NCBI RefSeq assembly: GCF_009829325.1
Contig: NZ_VUOS01000009.1
Coordinates: 248,001-312,000, forward strand
Origin: Nocardia sp. CY41
Lineage (GTDB): Bacteria; Actinomycetota; Actinomycetes; Mycobacteriales; Mycobacteriaceae
Direction: 5' to 3'
DNA length: 64,000 nucleotides
Position 1 is the stretch's first letter, and every line of letters starts with the position of its first letter. Positions 9,115 to 17,465 of the stretch are shown here, piece after piece. A program made the translations under genes and the position numbers. The notes below the pieces were generated by a model that saw only the letters and a program-made list of their open reading frames with translations, was not told the origin of the DNA and did no database searches.

Positions 9115-9163
9115 AGTTGCTTCAAAGAACTCACCAACTTATGGTGAGTTTCATGAAGCAACT
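9115..9163. promoter_or_regulatory. 49-bp nested palindrome, probable HxlR operator
   Basis: Two nested inverted repeats share one centre at 9139. The outer pair is AGTTGCTTCA (9115-9124) with TGAAGCAACT (9154-9163), and the inner pair is CTCACCA with TGGTGAG around an ACTTA core. Twenty of 22 positions in the two arms match. It covers the start codon of the thioesterase gene and lies 16 bases upstream of the HxlR start, so a bound dimer pair would block both genes. Confidence 0.7.
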
Positions 9164-9953
9164 AACTGGGTGGACCCTCGCCGAGGAGTTCGCGCTCACC
9201 GAGACCGGCGCCGGTGGGTGGCAGGCGCGTGTCGACCGGTCCTGGCGCGGCTGGACCGGTCCGCACGGCGGCGTGATCGCGGCTCTGCTCATCGAGGTGG
9301 CTCGGGCGGCGGCCGCCGAACCACTGCCGGTGCGCGCTGTGGATCTCCGGTTCCTGGGCCGCCCCACAGAGGACCTGCTCACCTTCCGGGTGGCCGAGCA
9401 CGCCGTCGGCCGTAGCACCGTCGTCCTGGAGGTCTACGCCGACCAAGGCGGCAACCCGGTCGCCGGAGCGTCCGTCACACTCGGTCGCACCGTGGCATCG
9501 GATGTCGCGGACTACACGGGCGCGCCCGCACCGCGGGTGCCCGACCCCGAATCCTGCGCACCCTTCGCCCTCCCGCCCGAAATCGTCCCGGCAAGCGCTC
9601 ATTTCACCATTCGACCCGCGGCGGGACCGCTGCCGCTCACCGCGGCGGAGGAACCGATGATGTGCGCGTGGATCGGTCTCGTCCCCGAGCTGCCCGCGAA
9701 CGCCGCCGCCCTCGCGATCCTCGCCGATGCCTTGCCGCCCGCCGTCTTCCCCACGCTGCGTGCGCCCGTCGCGATCCCCACCGTCACGCTGTCGATGCAC
9801 CTGCACGAGGCGCCGACCGGCGACTTCCCGGTGCTGGTGCGCACGGCGAACGCCTCCACCGGCGGCGGATGGTCGGTGGACGATACCTCGATCTCGGACC
9901 GGAACGGCCGGCTGCTCGCCTCCGCTCGCCAGACCCGCCGTGTGCTCGGCTGA
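9153..9953 (+). CDS. Acyl-CoA thioesterase-like (double hotdog) protein
   Basis: This is a protein of about 266 residues in the thioesterase family of TesB-like double hotdog folds. The first hotdog contains GPHGGVIAALLIEVARAA near residue 32, and the second contains TVTLSMHLHEAPTGDFPVLVR and a closing GRLLASARQTRRV. Such enzymes hydrolyse acyl-CoA thioesters in the cytoplasm. ATG 9153 is chosen; an in-frame ATG at 9141 adds four residues. Neither has a Shine-Dalgarno sequence, which suggests a leaderless message. It is followed after 13 bases by an MFS exporter, forming an HxlR-controlled operon. Confidence 0.75.
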   Translation: MKQLTGWTLAEEFALTETGAGGWQARVDRSWRGWTGPHGGVIAALLIEVARAAAAEPLPVRAVDLRFLGRPTEDLLTFRVAEHAVGRSTVVLEVYADQGGNPVAGASVTLGRTVASDVADYTGAPAPRVPDPESCAPFALPPEIVPASAHFTIRPAAGPLPLTAAEEPMMCAWIGLVPELPANAAALAILADALPPAVFPTLRAPVAIPTVTLSMHLHEAPTGDFPVLVRTANASTGGGWSVDDTSISDRNGRLLASARQTRRVLG

Positions 9954-9966
9954 AACGGAGACGATC

Positions 9967-11397
9967 GTGAATCCCCCCGCCACCGCCCCGACCCGGGGCG
10001 TCGCCGACTTCCGGCCCGTGCTCGCCGTCGTCTCGATCGGTGTCCTGCTGTCGAGCCTGGATCTGTTCATCGTCAACGTCGCCCTGCCGGACATGGCCGC
10101 CGATTTCGGCGGAGCCCGGATCTCGGGGCTTTCCTGGGTGCTCAACGCCTACGCCATCGTGTTCGCCGCACTGCTGGTCCCGGCGGGACGACTCGGTGAC
10201 CGCCGCAGCATCCGCACCACCTTCCTTCTGGGACTGGTGGTGTTCGTCGCCGGGTCGGCACTGTGCGCGACCGCCTGGGACGTCGGGTCACTGGTGCTGT
10301 TCCGCGTTCTGCAGGCCGTCGGCGGCGCGCTGCTGACGCCCGCTTCGCTCGGCTTGGTACTCGCGGCCAGCCCGCCGCAGCGCCGCGCCGCCGCGGTACG
10401 CCTGTGGGTCGCCTTCGGCGGGCTCGGCGCGGCCCTCGGTCCGGTGCTCGGCGGCATTCTCGTCGAATTCGGCTGGCGCTGGGTGTTTCTGGTGAATGTG
10501 CCGATCGGTCTGGTCGCCGTGGTGATCGCAGTGCGGACATTGCCCGATCCGCCGGGCGACGGCGGCCGACTGCCCGACCTGCCGGGTGCGGCGCTGCTGG
10601 TCGGCGCGATCGCCGGGCTGGTGCTCGGGCTGGTCAAGGGCGAGGACTGGGGGTGGTCGTCGGCGCGGGTGCTGACGGCGTTCGCGGTGGCGGCCGTCCT
10701 GACGGTGGCGTTCGCCGTCTCCTCCGCCCGCCACCCAAGTCCGGTGGTGGATCCGGCCCTGCTGCGCGCGCCCAACTTCGCTTGGATGACCGGCAACGCG
10801 GTCTTGTTCAACGTCGCCTTCGGCGCGATGCTGCTGTCGGTGGTGCTGTGGGCGCAGAACGTCTGGGGCTGGTCGGCACTGCGCACCGGCCTGGCCATCG
10901 CGCCGGGCCCGCTGATGGTGCCGGTGATCGCCGTCCTGGCGGGGCGACTGATCGGCCGGATCGGCGCCGGGCCGGTCATCGCCATGGGCGGAATCGTGTT
11001 CGGGGCGGGCATGCTGTGGTGGGTGCGGGCGATCACCCTGACGCCCGACTATGTCGGCGGCCTGCTCGGCGGCATGGTGGTCAGCGGCATCGGCGTCGGT
11101 CTCACCCTGCCGACCGCCTTCGCGGCGGGCACCAGCGGGCTGCCGCCGCAGCGGTTCGCCACCGGATCGGCCGTGCTGAGCATGGCGCGCCAGATCGGCC
11201 TCGCGGTCGGGGTCGCGGTCCTGATCGCGGTACTCGGCACACCGGCAGGCCCGGAGGCGACCCTCGACGCGTTCCGGCGCGGATGGTCCGTGACGGCCGC
11301 GGTCGCCGTCCTGGCGGGTTTGGTTGGCATGGCCGCCCGCATGCCGAAACCCGCGCAAAAGCATGCGGACTCGGATACCGAGTCGGCCGTAGCCTGA
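9967..11397 (+). CDS. MFS drug-resistance transporter (DHA2, 14-helix type)
   Basis: This 476-residue integral membrane protein is a drug:proton antiporter of the EmrB/QacA group. The first helix carries the group signature LLSSLDLFIVNVALP. Motif A (GRLGDRRSIRTTF) follows helix 2, motif B includes LFRVLQAVGGALL and motif C includes GGLGAALGPVLGGIL. GTG 9967 places the start directly before helix 1; the longer frame upstream runs through the thioesterase gene out of frame. It shares an operon with the thioesterase and is probably induced through the HxlR operator. Substrate unknown. Confidence 0.85.
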   Translation: MNPPATAPTRGVADFRPVLAVVSIGVLLSSLDLFIVNVALPDMAADFGGARISGLSWVLNAYAIVFAALLVPAGRLGDRRSIRTTFLLGLVVFVAGSALCATAWDVGSLVLFRVLQAVGGALLTPASLGLVLAASPPQRRAAAVRLWVAFGGLGAALGPVLGGILVEFGWRWVFLVNVPIGLVAVVIAVRTLPDPPGDGGRLPDLPGAALLVGAIAGLVLGLVKGEDWGWSSARVLTAFAVAAVLTVAFAVSSARHPSPVVDPALLRAPNFAWMTGNAVLFNVAFGAMLLSVVLWAQNVWGWSALRTGLAIAPGPLMVPVIAVLAGRLIGRIGAGPVIAMGGIVFGAGMLWWVRAITLTPDYVGGLLGGMVVSGIGVGLTLPTAFAAGTSGLPPQRFATGSAVLSMARQIGLAVGVAVLIAVLGTPAGPEATLDAFRRGWSVTAAVAVLAGLVGMAARMPKPAQKHADSDTESAVA

Positions 11398-11551
11398 TCG
11401 GCGCCGACGAGCGAGGCCACACGCAACCGTACGCGGACGAGGAATTGCGGGACGCGGCATTCCGGCAGGCGCAGAGCCGGATATCGGAAGGTCATGGCCG
11501 GCGATCGCCATCCGGTCATGACCGCTCACCGACCACTCGTCCGATCCCGGT

Positions 11552-11594
11552 TTTCGAGCCGTTCGGTGCACAGCGCACCCTCGACGGCTCGAAA
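11552..11594. terminator. Strong hairpin between convergent genes
   Basis: TTTCGAGCCGT at 11552-11562 pairs perfectly with ACGGCTCGAAA at 11584-11594. The loop itself contains a GGTGC/GCACC pair. It lies 155 bases after the MFS stop and ends 10 bases before the opposing gene's stop. A bidirectional terminator is the simplest reading. Confidence 0.55.
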
Positions 11595-11604
11595 TCAGCG
11601 CGGG

Positions 11605-12714
11605 CTACACAGCTCGCACGGTGAGGTTCTCGCGCCCGGCCGCCAGCGCCACGTGCGCGAGGGCCTCGTCCAACCCCCGCCTGGGCAACGGCGCGCCGTC
11701 GAACATGGTGATCTCGACGGCGTCCTCGGCGAGCTCCCACACGCCCGCGATACGTCCACCTACCACGACGATCGGTGAGATCCACCCCGCCGCGCGACTC
11801 ACTTTCGCGCGGTGGGCGGCAGGGAGCAAGGCGGTGTCACCGGTGCCCGGGGCTAGCACGTACTGGTCGAAGGCGCCGAGCAGGTGCACCGTCGCGCTCG
11901 GCGCGGCGGCGACCAATTCGTCGACCCGGGCGGTCGGCAGGAAGGCGCGGCGGCCCTCCACGTCCACCTCGGTGAGCAAGTCACCCAGTTCGGCGAACCA
12001 GCGCCGCACCGTGGTCTTGCGCAGGCTGTTGCGGCTGAGCCAGGCGTCGAAGGTCTCCGGCGTCGCCGGGCCGTAGGCGCTGAGATAGGCGAGGATCGCC
12101 GCCCGCGCCGCCGCCTCCGGCTCGGGCAGCCCGGGCCAGTCGCGGATCAGATGCGCCGGACTGGTGAACGTCACCTTGTTGCCCCGCGCCGGGCCGTGGC
12201 AGAGCGCCCCCTGCCAGGCCAGCGGTTTCAGCAGCGCACCCCACCCGGAGCGCAACTCTTCACCGAGCCGGTGGAACTCCGGCGCGGACACCAGGGCTTC
12301 GACCAATTCCTCCCGGGTGAGCACCGCGGCGGCGAGCACCTCGGCGACCGCCTCGGTCAACGCCGCGACCTCCGCGGGCGAGGCGCCGAAAGTCTTCTGC
12401 CACGAGGGCTTCTCCCAGGTGCGCGCGGAGCCGATGAGCGTGAGAGCGGCCGCGGCCAGGTCGGGGGTCAGCGCGTGCAGCGTGCCGCGCATCGCCCAGG
12501 TCTTCATCAGGCTGCCGTCGTCGAGCGCGCGGACCAGCGCGCCGGATTCGGGTTTCGTGCTGCGCAGGGCGACAGCCAATTCCGCCGCGGAGGTGACCTG
12601 GGCCTGTATGCCGCACAGGCGCTCGGCGATCGCTTCGGCACCCTCGTCGGTGCGGGATCCGACGTGCTGACGTTGCAGCCGCCAGGCGAAGACCTGATCC
12701 CAGGTGGCTCGCAC
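11605..12714 (-). CDS. Winged-helix DNA glycosylase-like protein (AlkZ/HTH_42 family)
   Basis: This 369-residue protein belongs to the HTH_42/AlkZ family of winged-helix proteins, some of which are DNA glycosylases that unhook crosslinks or alkylated bases. The N-terminal region carries CGIQAQVTSAAELAVALR near residue 34. Its QAQ matches the catalytic QxQ motif of AlkZ rather than the QxD of YcaQ/AlkX. Later blocks LMKTWAMRGTLH, the tandem winged helices around 200-270 and LLGAFDQYVLAPGTGD are typical. Start GTG 12714 has AAGGAG six bases upstream. It follows the M56 peptidase gene by 18 bases, as the last gene of an apparent BlaI operon. Glycosylase activity is inferred from family only. Confidence 0.75.
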   Translation of the reverse strand: MRATWDQVFAWRLQRQHVGSRTDEGAEAIAERLCGIQAQVTSAAELAVALRSTKPESGALVRALDDGSLMKTWAMRGTLHALTPDLAAAALTLIGSARTWEKPSWQKTFGASPAEVAALTEAVAEVLAAAVLTREELVEALVSAPEFHRLGEELRSGWGALLKPLAWQGALCHGPARGNKVTFTSPAHLIRDWPGLPEPEAAARAAILAYLSAYGPATPETFDAWLSRNSLRKTTVRRWFAELGDLLTEVDVEGRRAFLPTARVDELVAAAPSATVHLLGAFDQYVLAPGTGDTALLPAAHRAKVSRAAGWISPIVVVGGRIAGVWELAEDAVEITMFDGAPLPRRGLDEALAHVALAAGRENLTVRAV

Positions 12715-12732
12715 ACGCGCTCCTTCTCGTAC

Positions 12733-13698
12733 TCAGCTCAGCAGCGCACCGGCGGCGGCCACCGTCGCGGCGGCCAGTGCCGACCCGGTCACCGTCATCG
12801 CGATCACGCCGAGCAAGGCGGTGCGGGTTGTGGCTCGCCGGATGGCGCCGACCGGGTCGGCCAGCCGCTCGGCGCGGGCCAGTACCGCGGTGCCCGCCGC
12901 GGCCAGCGCTCCAGGGGGCGCCGGCTCGACGACGCCGACGATCGCCAGCAGTCCGCCCAGCAGCGACAGCGAACCGTGCTCGTCGGCGGCCTTGTCGTCG
13001 GCGCACATCTCGAGCAGCCGCGCGATCTCGGCAGCGCCGACGGTGAACAACCGCAGGCCCGGCAGCGTGGTGGCCACCGCGCGCAGCACCGCCGTCAACG
13101 CCGCGTGCCTGCCGGACAGGTGCGCGCGTTCGTGCGCGAGCACCGCGGCGAGCTGCTCGCCGTCCAGCGCCGCCAACGCCGCCGTCGTGACCACGATGGT
13201 GTCGGGCTTTCCCGGCACGCAGTACACCTGCCGTTCGGGCGAGTCGAGCACGACCGCGCCGATACCCGGCACCGGCCTGCCGACCAGGCGAACCGCCCGC
13301 GCATGGACGCTGGTACGCCTGCGCATGTCCACGACGACACCCACCGCGCGCGCCACCAACGCGACCGTGCCCGCGGCCACCAGCGCCGCCACCGCGAACG
13401 TCGCCGCCCGGCCGGCCGCGGCGCCGTGCACGTGCATGGGAGACCACAGGAACGAGGCGCACGCGCTCAGCGCGTCCTTCGGGTGTCCCCAGTAGGTCGC
13501 GAACTCGACCGTCAGTACCGCCGCCGCGATTCCCCAGGCGCTGAGCGCACCGATGATCGCGACCACCCAGGCGATCACGCCCAGCCGCGGCGCGATGCCG
13601 CGATGGGTCAGACTGCGCAACACGGGCGGACCGAAGGTCGCCACGACGCCGCCGTACAGCGTCAGCGCGATGGCCAGGCTCACGGCACTTCTGGTGAC
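12733..13698 (-). CDS. M56-family (BlaR1-like) membrane metallopeptidase
   Basis: This is a 321-residue integral membrane peptidase of the M56 type, lacking the extracellular penicillin-binding sensor domain of BlaR1. Three membrane helices precede the cytoplasmic zinc peptidase, whose AHERAHLSG (HExxH) lies near residue 185. A downstream Glu in EMCADDKAADE is the likely third zinc ligand, and a final hydrophobic segment ends the protein. Start GTG 13698 overlaps the end of blaI by 19 bases; frames running further upstream are shadows. Such proteins cleave or release their BlaI partner; the signal here is unknown. Confidence 0.82.
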   Translation of the reverse strand, partial: VTRSAVSLAIALTLYGGVVATFGPPVLRSLTHRGIAPRLGVIAWVVAIIGALSAWGIAAAVLTVEFATYWGHPKDALSACASFLWSPMHVHGAAAGRAATFAVAALVAAGTVALVARAVGVVVDMRRRTSVHARAVRLVGRPVPGIGAVVLDSPERQVYCVPGKPDTIVVTTAALAALDGEQLAAVLAHERAHLSGRHAALTAVLRAVATTLPGLRLFTVGAAEIARLLEMCADDKAADEHGSLSLLGGLLAIVGVVEPAPPGALAAAGTAVLARAERLADPVGAIRRATTRTALLGVIAMTVTGSALAAATVAAAGALLS

Positions 13699-14060
13699 TT
13701 GCGCGCCGCCAGTCTGCGTAGCGCGGCACGCAACCCGGCCGATTCCTCGGCGCTGATCCGGTCGACGAAATGACTGAGCACCAGGTCCGAGCGTCCGCCG
13801 GAACCGAGCGCTTCCAGCATGAGCCGGGCGCTGTGCTCTTCCCTGGTGAGGGTCGGCCAATATCGATAGGCCTTACCGGCGCGTTCGCGCGCCAGCCAGC
13901 CTTTCCGATGCAGATTGTCCATGGTCGACATCACCGTCGTATAAGCGATGTCGCGCTGAGCCGACAGTTCGTCGAAGATCTCGCGCACCGTTGTGTCCTC
14001 TGCGTCCTGATCCCAGATGCGGTCCATGATCACCGCCTCCAAATCCCCGAATCCACGCAC
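13680..14060 (-). CDS. blaI: BlaI/MecI-family repressor
   Basis: This 126-residue winged-helix repressor has the family blocks FGDLEAVIMDRIWD, AYTTVMSTMDNLHRKGWL and AYRYWPTLTREEHSA, with a C-terminal dimerisation helix. It heads a minus-strand operon with the M56 peptidase and the AlkZ-like gene, and it is divergent from DNA polymerase IV. In mycobacteria the homologous BlaI controls beta-lactamase and some respiratory genes. No beta-lactamase is encoded in this window. Confidence 0.88.
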   Translation of the reverse strand: MRGFGDLEAVIMDRIWDQDAEDTTVREIFDELSAQRDIAYTTVMSTMDNLHRKGWLARERAGKAYRYWPTLTREEHSARLMLEALGSGGRSDLVLSHFVDRISAEESAGLRAALRRLAARKSPEVP

Positions 14061-14125
14061 CGTACCGACTCCCTCATCCGCGCTGTGCCCCGTCGTGGGA
14101 ACAGGTTACCGGCTGGGACGAGTTA

Positions 14126-14144
14126 CTACGGAGGCAACCAGTAG
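14126..14144. promoter_or_regulatory. Possible BlaI operator
   Basis: CTAC (14126-14129) and GTAG (14141-14144) face each other across 11 bases in the gap upstream of blaI. BlaI/MecI sites are built on short TAC/GTA half-sites, so this is a candidate. The arms are short and the match could be chance. Confidence 0.25.
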
Positions 14145-14180
14145 ATCCGCGCAGGCCACCCGGACTGTCGGACCGCCGTG

Positions 14181-14194
14181 CGAACATATGTTCG
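14181..14194. promoter_or_regulatory. LexA (SOS) box at the start of the polymerase IV gene
   Basis: CGAACATATGTTCG is a perfect 14-base palindrome and matches the actinobacterial LexA core CGAAC-N4-GTTCG exactly. The ATG inside it is the likely start codon of the downstream dinB gene. LexA bound here would occlude the promoter and start site, giving damage-inducible expression. Confidence 0.8.
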
Positions 14195-15429
14195 TGTCCG
14201 ATGCGCCCTTCTCCCGATCCGGTCGACCCCGGATACTGGCGCGCCCGGAGGCATCGATCCTGCATGCCGATCTCGACTCGTTCTATGCCTCGGTCGAGCA
14301 GCGCGACGACCCGAGGCTGCGCGGCAAGCCGGTGATCGTCGGCGGCGGTGTGGTCCTGGCCGCCAGTTACGAGGCCAAGGCGTTCGGCGTGCGCACTCCG
14401 ATGAACGGCGGGCAGGCGCGCCGGTTGTGCCCGCACGCGATCGTGGTGCCGCCGCGCATGTCCGCCTACGCGGAGGCGAGCAAAGCCGTCTTCGAGATCT
14501 TTCGCGACACCACGCCGGTCGTGGAAGGCATTTCCATCGATGAGGCGTTTCTCGACGTCGGCGGGCTGCGCCGGATCGCGGGCGAACCGGTGGCCGTCGC
14601 GACGCGGCTACGCGCGGAAGTCCGCGACCGGGTCGGCTTGCCCATCTCCGTGGGGATCGCCCGCACCAAATTCCTCGCCAAGGTGGCCGGCGCCGTCGCC
14701 AAACCCGATGGCTTGCGGCTGGTGCCGCCGGACCGGGAACTGGACTTCCTGCACCCGCTGCCGGTCGAAAGGCTCTGGGGCGTAGGCGATGTCACCGCGC
14801 GGACGTTGCACGAGCACGGCATCACCCGGGTCGGTCAGGTGGCGGAGCTGGGTGAGCGCCCGCTGCGGGCGATCCTCGGGCCCGCCGCGGCCCGCCATCT
14901 CTACGCCCTGTCCTGGGCGCGTGACCCGCGCCGCGTCGAGACCGGCAGGCGGCGGCGCTCGATCGGCGCCCAGCGCGCCCTCGGCCGCAGACATCGTCCC
15001 CCGGACGAGATCGAGGCCTACCTGCACGGGCTCACCGATCGGCTGGGCAGACGGCTGCGCGCTGCCGAGCGGGTGTGCCGAACCGTGGTGCTGCGCCTGC
15101 GTTTCGACGATTTCGCCCGGGCCACCCGCTCACATACCTTGGCCGAGGCCACCGATCACACCGAGACGATCCTGCTCGCGGCACGCGGCCTGCTCACCGG
15201 CGCGATGCCGCTCATCCAGGAACGCGGCCTCACCCTGATCGGCCTGGCGCTGACCAACCTCGACGATGCCGACAGCGTGCAGCTCACCCTGCCTTTCGAG
15301 GCCCGCGCCGCCAACACCCTCGACGCGACCCTCGACGACCTGCGCCGCCGCTTCGGCTCCACCGCCGTCACCCGCGCCGCCCTGCTGCATCGCGGCGAAG
15401 GCATGTCGGTCCCGCTCCTGCCCGACTAG
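14188..15429 (+). CDS. dinB: DNA polymerase IV (Y-family)
   Basis: This 413-residue translesion DNA polymerase acts on stalled replication forks. The catalytic acidic residues are visible in ILHADLDSFYASVEQ near residue 30 and in GISIDEAFLDV near 115. VGIARTKFLAKVA follows, and two helix-hairpin-helix segments lead into the little-finger domain. A short C-terminal QLTLPF near residue 370 resembles a beta-clamp-binding motif. The start is ATG 14188, inside the SOS box, or GTG 14194 two codons later; upstream extension of the frame has no family similarity. It is divergent from blaI. Confidence 0.88.
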   Translation: MFVSDAPFSRSGRPRILARPEASILHADLDSFYASVEQRDDPRLRGKPVIVGGGVVLAASYEAKAFGVRTPMNGGQARRLCPHAIVVPPRMSAYAEASKAVFEIFRDTTPVVEGISIDEAFLDVGGLRRIAGEPVAVATRLRAEVRDRVGLPISVGIARTKFLAKVAGAVAKPDGLRLVPPDRELDFLHPLPVERLWGVGDVTARTLHEHGITRVGQVAELGERPLRAILGPAAARHLYALSWARDPRRVETGRRRRSIGAQRALGRRHRPPDEIEAYLHGLTDRLGRRLRAAERVCRTVVLRLRFDDFARATRSHTLAEATDHTETILLAARGLLTGAMPLIQERGLTLIGLALTNLDDADSVQLTLPFEARAANTLDATLDDLRRRFGSTAVTRAALLHRGEGMSVPLLPD

Positions 15430-15483
15430 TCCGGTGTGGCCGACAGCGCTTCCTGCTCCTGCCCGTTCGGAACCCGCGACCGC

Positions 15484-16362
15484 TCAATACGACCGTTTCG
15501 GCCGCTTGTCCATCAACCGCAGGATCAGCGGCGTGAAGATCAGCTGCATCGCCAGCTCCATCTTGCCGCCGGGCACCACGATGCAGTTCGTCCGCGACAT
15601 GAAGGAGTCGTGCAGCATCGACAGCAGATAGGGGAAGTCGATCACTTTGGGGTCGGCGAAGCGGATCACCACGAAGCTCTCGTCCGCCGTCGGAATGCTG
15701 CGCGCGATGAACGGATTGGACGTGTCCACCGTCGGCACCCGCTGAAAATTGACGTAGGTGCGGGAGAACTGCGGGCAGATGTAGGTGACGTAGTCCGGCA
15801 TGCGCCGCAGGATCGTATCGATCACGGCCTCGCTGGAATAGCCGCGCTCGGTCTTGTCCCGGATCACCTTCTGGATCCACTCCAGGTTGATGATCGGCAC
15901 GACGCCGACCAGCAGATCGGTGTAGCGGGCCACGTCCACGGTGGCGGTGACCGCCGCGCCGTGCAGGCCCTCGTAGAACAGCAGGTCGCTGCCGGGCGTC
16001 AACTCCTCCCACGGCGTGAAGGTGCCCGGCTGTTGTCCGTAGGGCTTGGCCTCGGCCTCGTCGTGCAGGTACCGGCGCACGGTCCCGACACCGGTCTCGC
16101 CATAGTCGCGGAAGAGCGTCTCCAATTCCTTCAACAGGTTCGCTTCCTCGCCGAAGTGCGAGAACCGCACATTGCGGTTCTGCTCGGCCTCGGCCATGGC
16201 CAGTTTCATCTCGTTGCGGTCGTAACGGTGGAACGCGTCGCCCTCGACGATCGCCGCGTTGATTCCTTCACGGCGGAAGATCTCCTGAAATGTCCGGGTC
16301 ACGCTGGAGGTCCCCGCCCCGGAGGACCCGGTGATGGCGACGACCGGGTGCTTGACGGACAT
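15484..16362 (-). CDS. cbbP: Phosphoribulokinase (class I, bacterial)
   Basis: This 292-residue enzyme phosphorylates ribulose 5-phosphate to ribulose 1,5-bisphosphate, the Rubisco substrate. It has a P-loop variant GSSGAGTSS at residues 12-20, an EGDAFHRYDR block, the LLFYEGLHG Walker B region and an RDKTERGYSSEAVIDTILRRMPDY stretch of the bacterial octameric class. The length matches that class rather than the longer plant type. ATG 16362 has GGGGAG seven bases upstream. It is the last gene of the cbb operon, 11 bases after the bisphosphatase. Confidence 0.92.
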   Translation of the reverse strand: MSVKHPVVAITGSSGAGTSSVTRTFQEIFRREGINAAIVEGDAFHRYDRNEMKLAMAEAEQNRNVRFSHFGEEANLLKELETLFRDYGETGVGTVRRYLHDEAEAKPYGQQPGTFTPWEELTPGSDLLFYEGLHGAAVTATVDVARYTDLLVGVVPIINLEWIQKVIRDKTERGYSSEAVIDTILRRMPDYVTYICPQFSRTYVNFQRVPTVDTSNPFIARSIPTADESFVVIRFADPKVIDFPYLLSMLHDSFMSRTNCIVVPGGKMELAMQLIFTPLILRLMDKRPKRSY

Positions 16363-16373
16363 GGTTCTCCCCT

Positions 16374-17450
16374 TCAGCGCTGGGCCGGACGAAACAGCGA
16401 CCGCCTGCCGAACAGCGAACTGTCGAAGCTCGGTCCCTCATCCGGCTCGCGGTGATACCGCTCGATGCGTTCGACTTCGTTGCGGGAGCCGAAGATCAGC
16501 GGCACCCGTTGGTGGACGTCGCCGGGCAGCACTTCCAGCACCCGTTCACTGCCGGTGGTCGCAGCGCCGCCGGCCTGTTCGACGATGAACGCGATCGGGT
16601 TGGCGCCGTAGAGCAACGCCACCCGTCCCGGACGCGCGGGCGGGCGGGTGTCACGCGGATACAGGTACACCCCACCGCGGGTGAGGATGTGGAAGGTGTC
16701 GGCGACCAGCGAGGCCACCCAGCGCATGTTGAAGTCCCGCTCCCGCGGACCGTCCACGCCGTCCAGGCATTCCTGTACGTAGCGGCGCACCGGGCGCTCC
16801 CAGAATCGCTCGTTGGCCGCGTTGATCGCGAAACCGGACGTGTCCTCCGGGATGCGCATCCGGGGGTGGGTCAGCACGAAGGCGCCGATCTCCCGGTCCA
16901 GCGTGAACCCGTCCACCCCGCTGCCCGTCGTCAACACCAGCATGGTCGCCGGGCCGTACAGGGTGAAGCCGGCGCATACCTGCTCGACCCCTTGTCGCAG
17001 GAAGTCGTCCGCCGCCGGGCCGCCGCCGGGCGCGGATGTGCGCAGCACGCTGAAGATGGTGCCCACCGGAAGGTTCACGTCGATGTTCGACGAACCGTCC
17101 AATGGATCGAACGCCAGCAGATACTTCCCGCGCCGATGCGTCGCGGGCACCGGATGGACCTCACTGATCTGTTCGGAGAGCAACGCCGACAGGTGCCCCG
17201 TCCATTGCGTTTCGGCGACCATGATGTCGTTGGCGATCGCGTCCAGTTTGCGATGCACCGTCGGCGGCAGGTTGTCCGGCTCCGAGGCGCCCAGCGATCC
17301 GACGATCGCGCCGCGGGTGACCTGATTGGCGACGATCTTCGTCGCGGTCGCGATGACGTTCACCAGCCCGGAGAACTCGCCGGACGATCCGGGATGCCGA
17401 TGCTCCTGCTCGATGGTGTAACGGGTGAGGGTCTTCAGTCCTTCTGGCAT
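16374..17450 (-). CDS. cbbF: Fructose-1,6-bisphosphatase, class I
   Basis: This 358-residue class I fructose bisphosphatase releases phosphate from fructose 1,6-bisphosphate, and sedoheptulose bisphosphate in some bacterial Calvin operons. The metal and substrate site is clear in LAFDPLDGSSNIDVN near residues 111-125. VNVIATATKIVANQV and the C-terminal GGAATTGSERVLEV block are also typical. Actinomycetes generally use the class II GlpX enzyme for gluconeogenesis, so a class I enzyme within this operon is best read as dedicated to CO2 fixation. It sits 15 bases after cbbX. Confidence 0.9.
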   Translation of the reverse strand: MPEGLKTLTRYTIEQEHRHPGSSGEFSGLVNVIATATKIVANQVTRGAIVGSLGASEPDNLPPTVHRKLDAIANDIMVAETQWTGHLSALLSEQISEVHPVPATHRRGKYLLAFDPLDGSSNIDVNLPVGTIFSVLRTSAPGGGPAADDFLRQGVEQVCAGFTLYGPATMLVLTTGSGVDGFTLDREIGAFVLTHPRMRIPEDTSGFAINAANERFWERPVRRYVQECLDGVDGPRERDFNMRWVASLVADTFHILTRGGVYLYPRDTRPPARPGRVALLYGANPIAFIVEQAGGAATTGSERVLEVLPGDVHQRVPLIFGSRNEVERIERYHREPDEGPSFDSSLFGRRSLFRPAQR

Positions 17451-17465
17451 GGCGCCTCGATCTCG

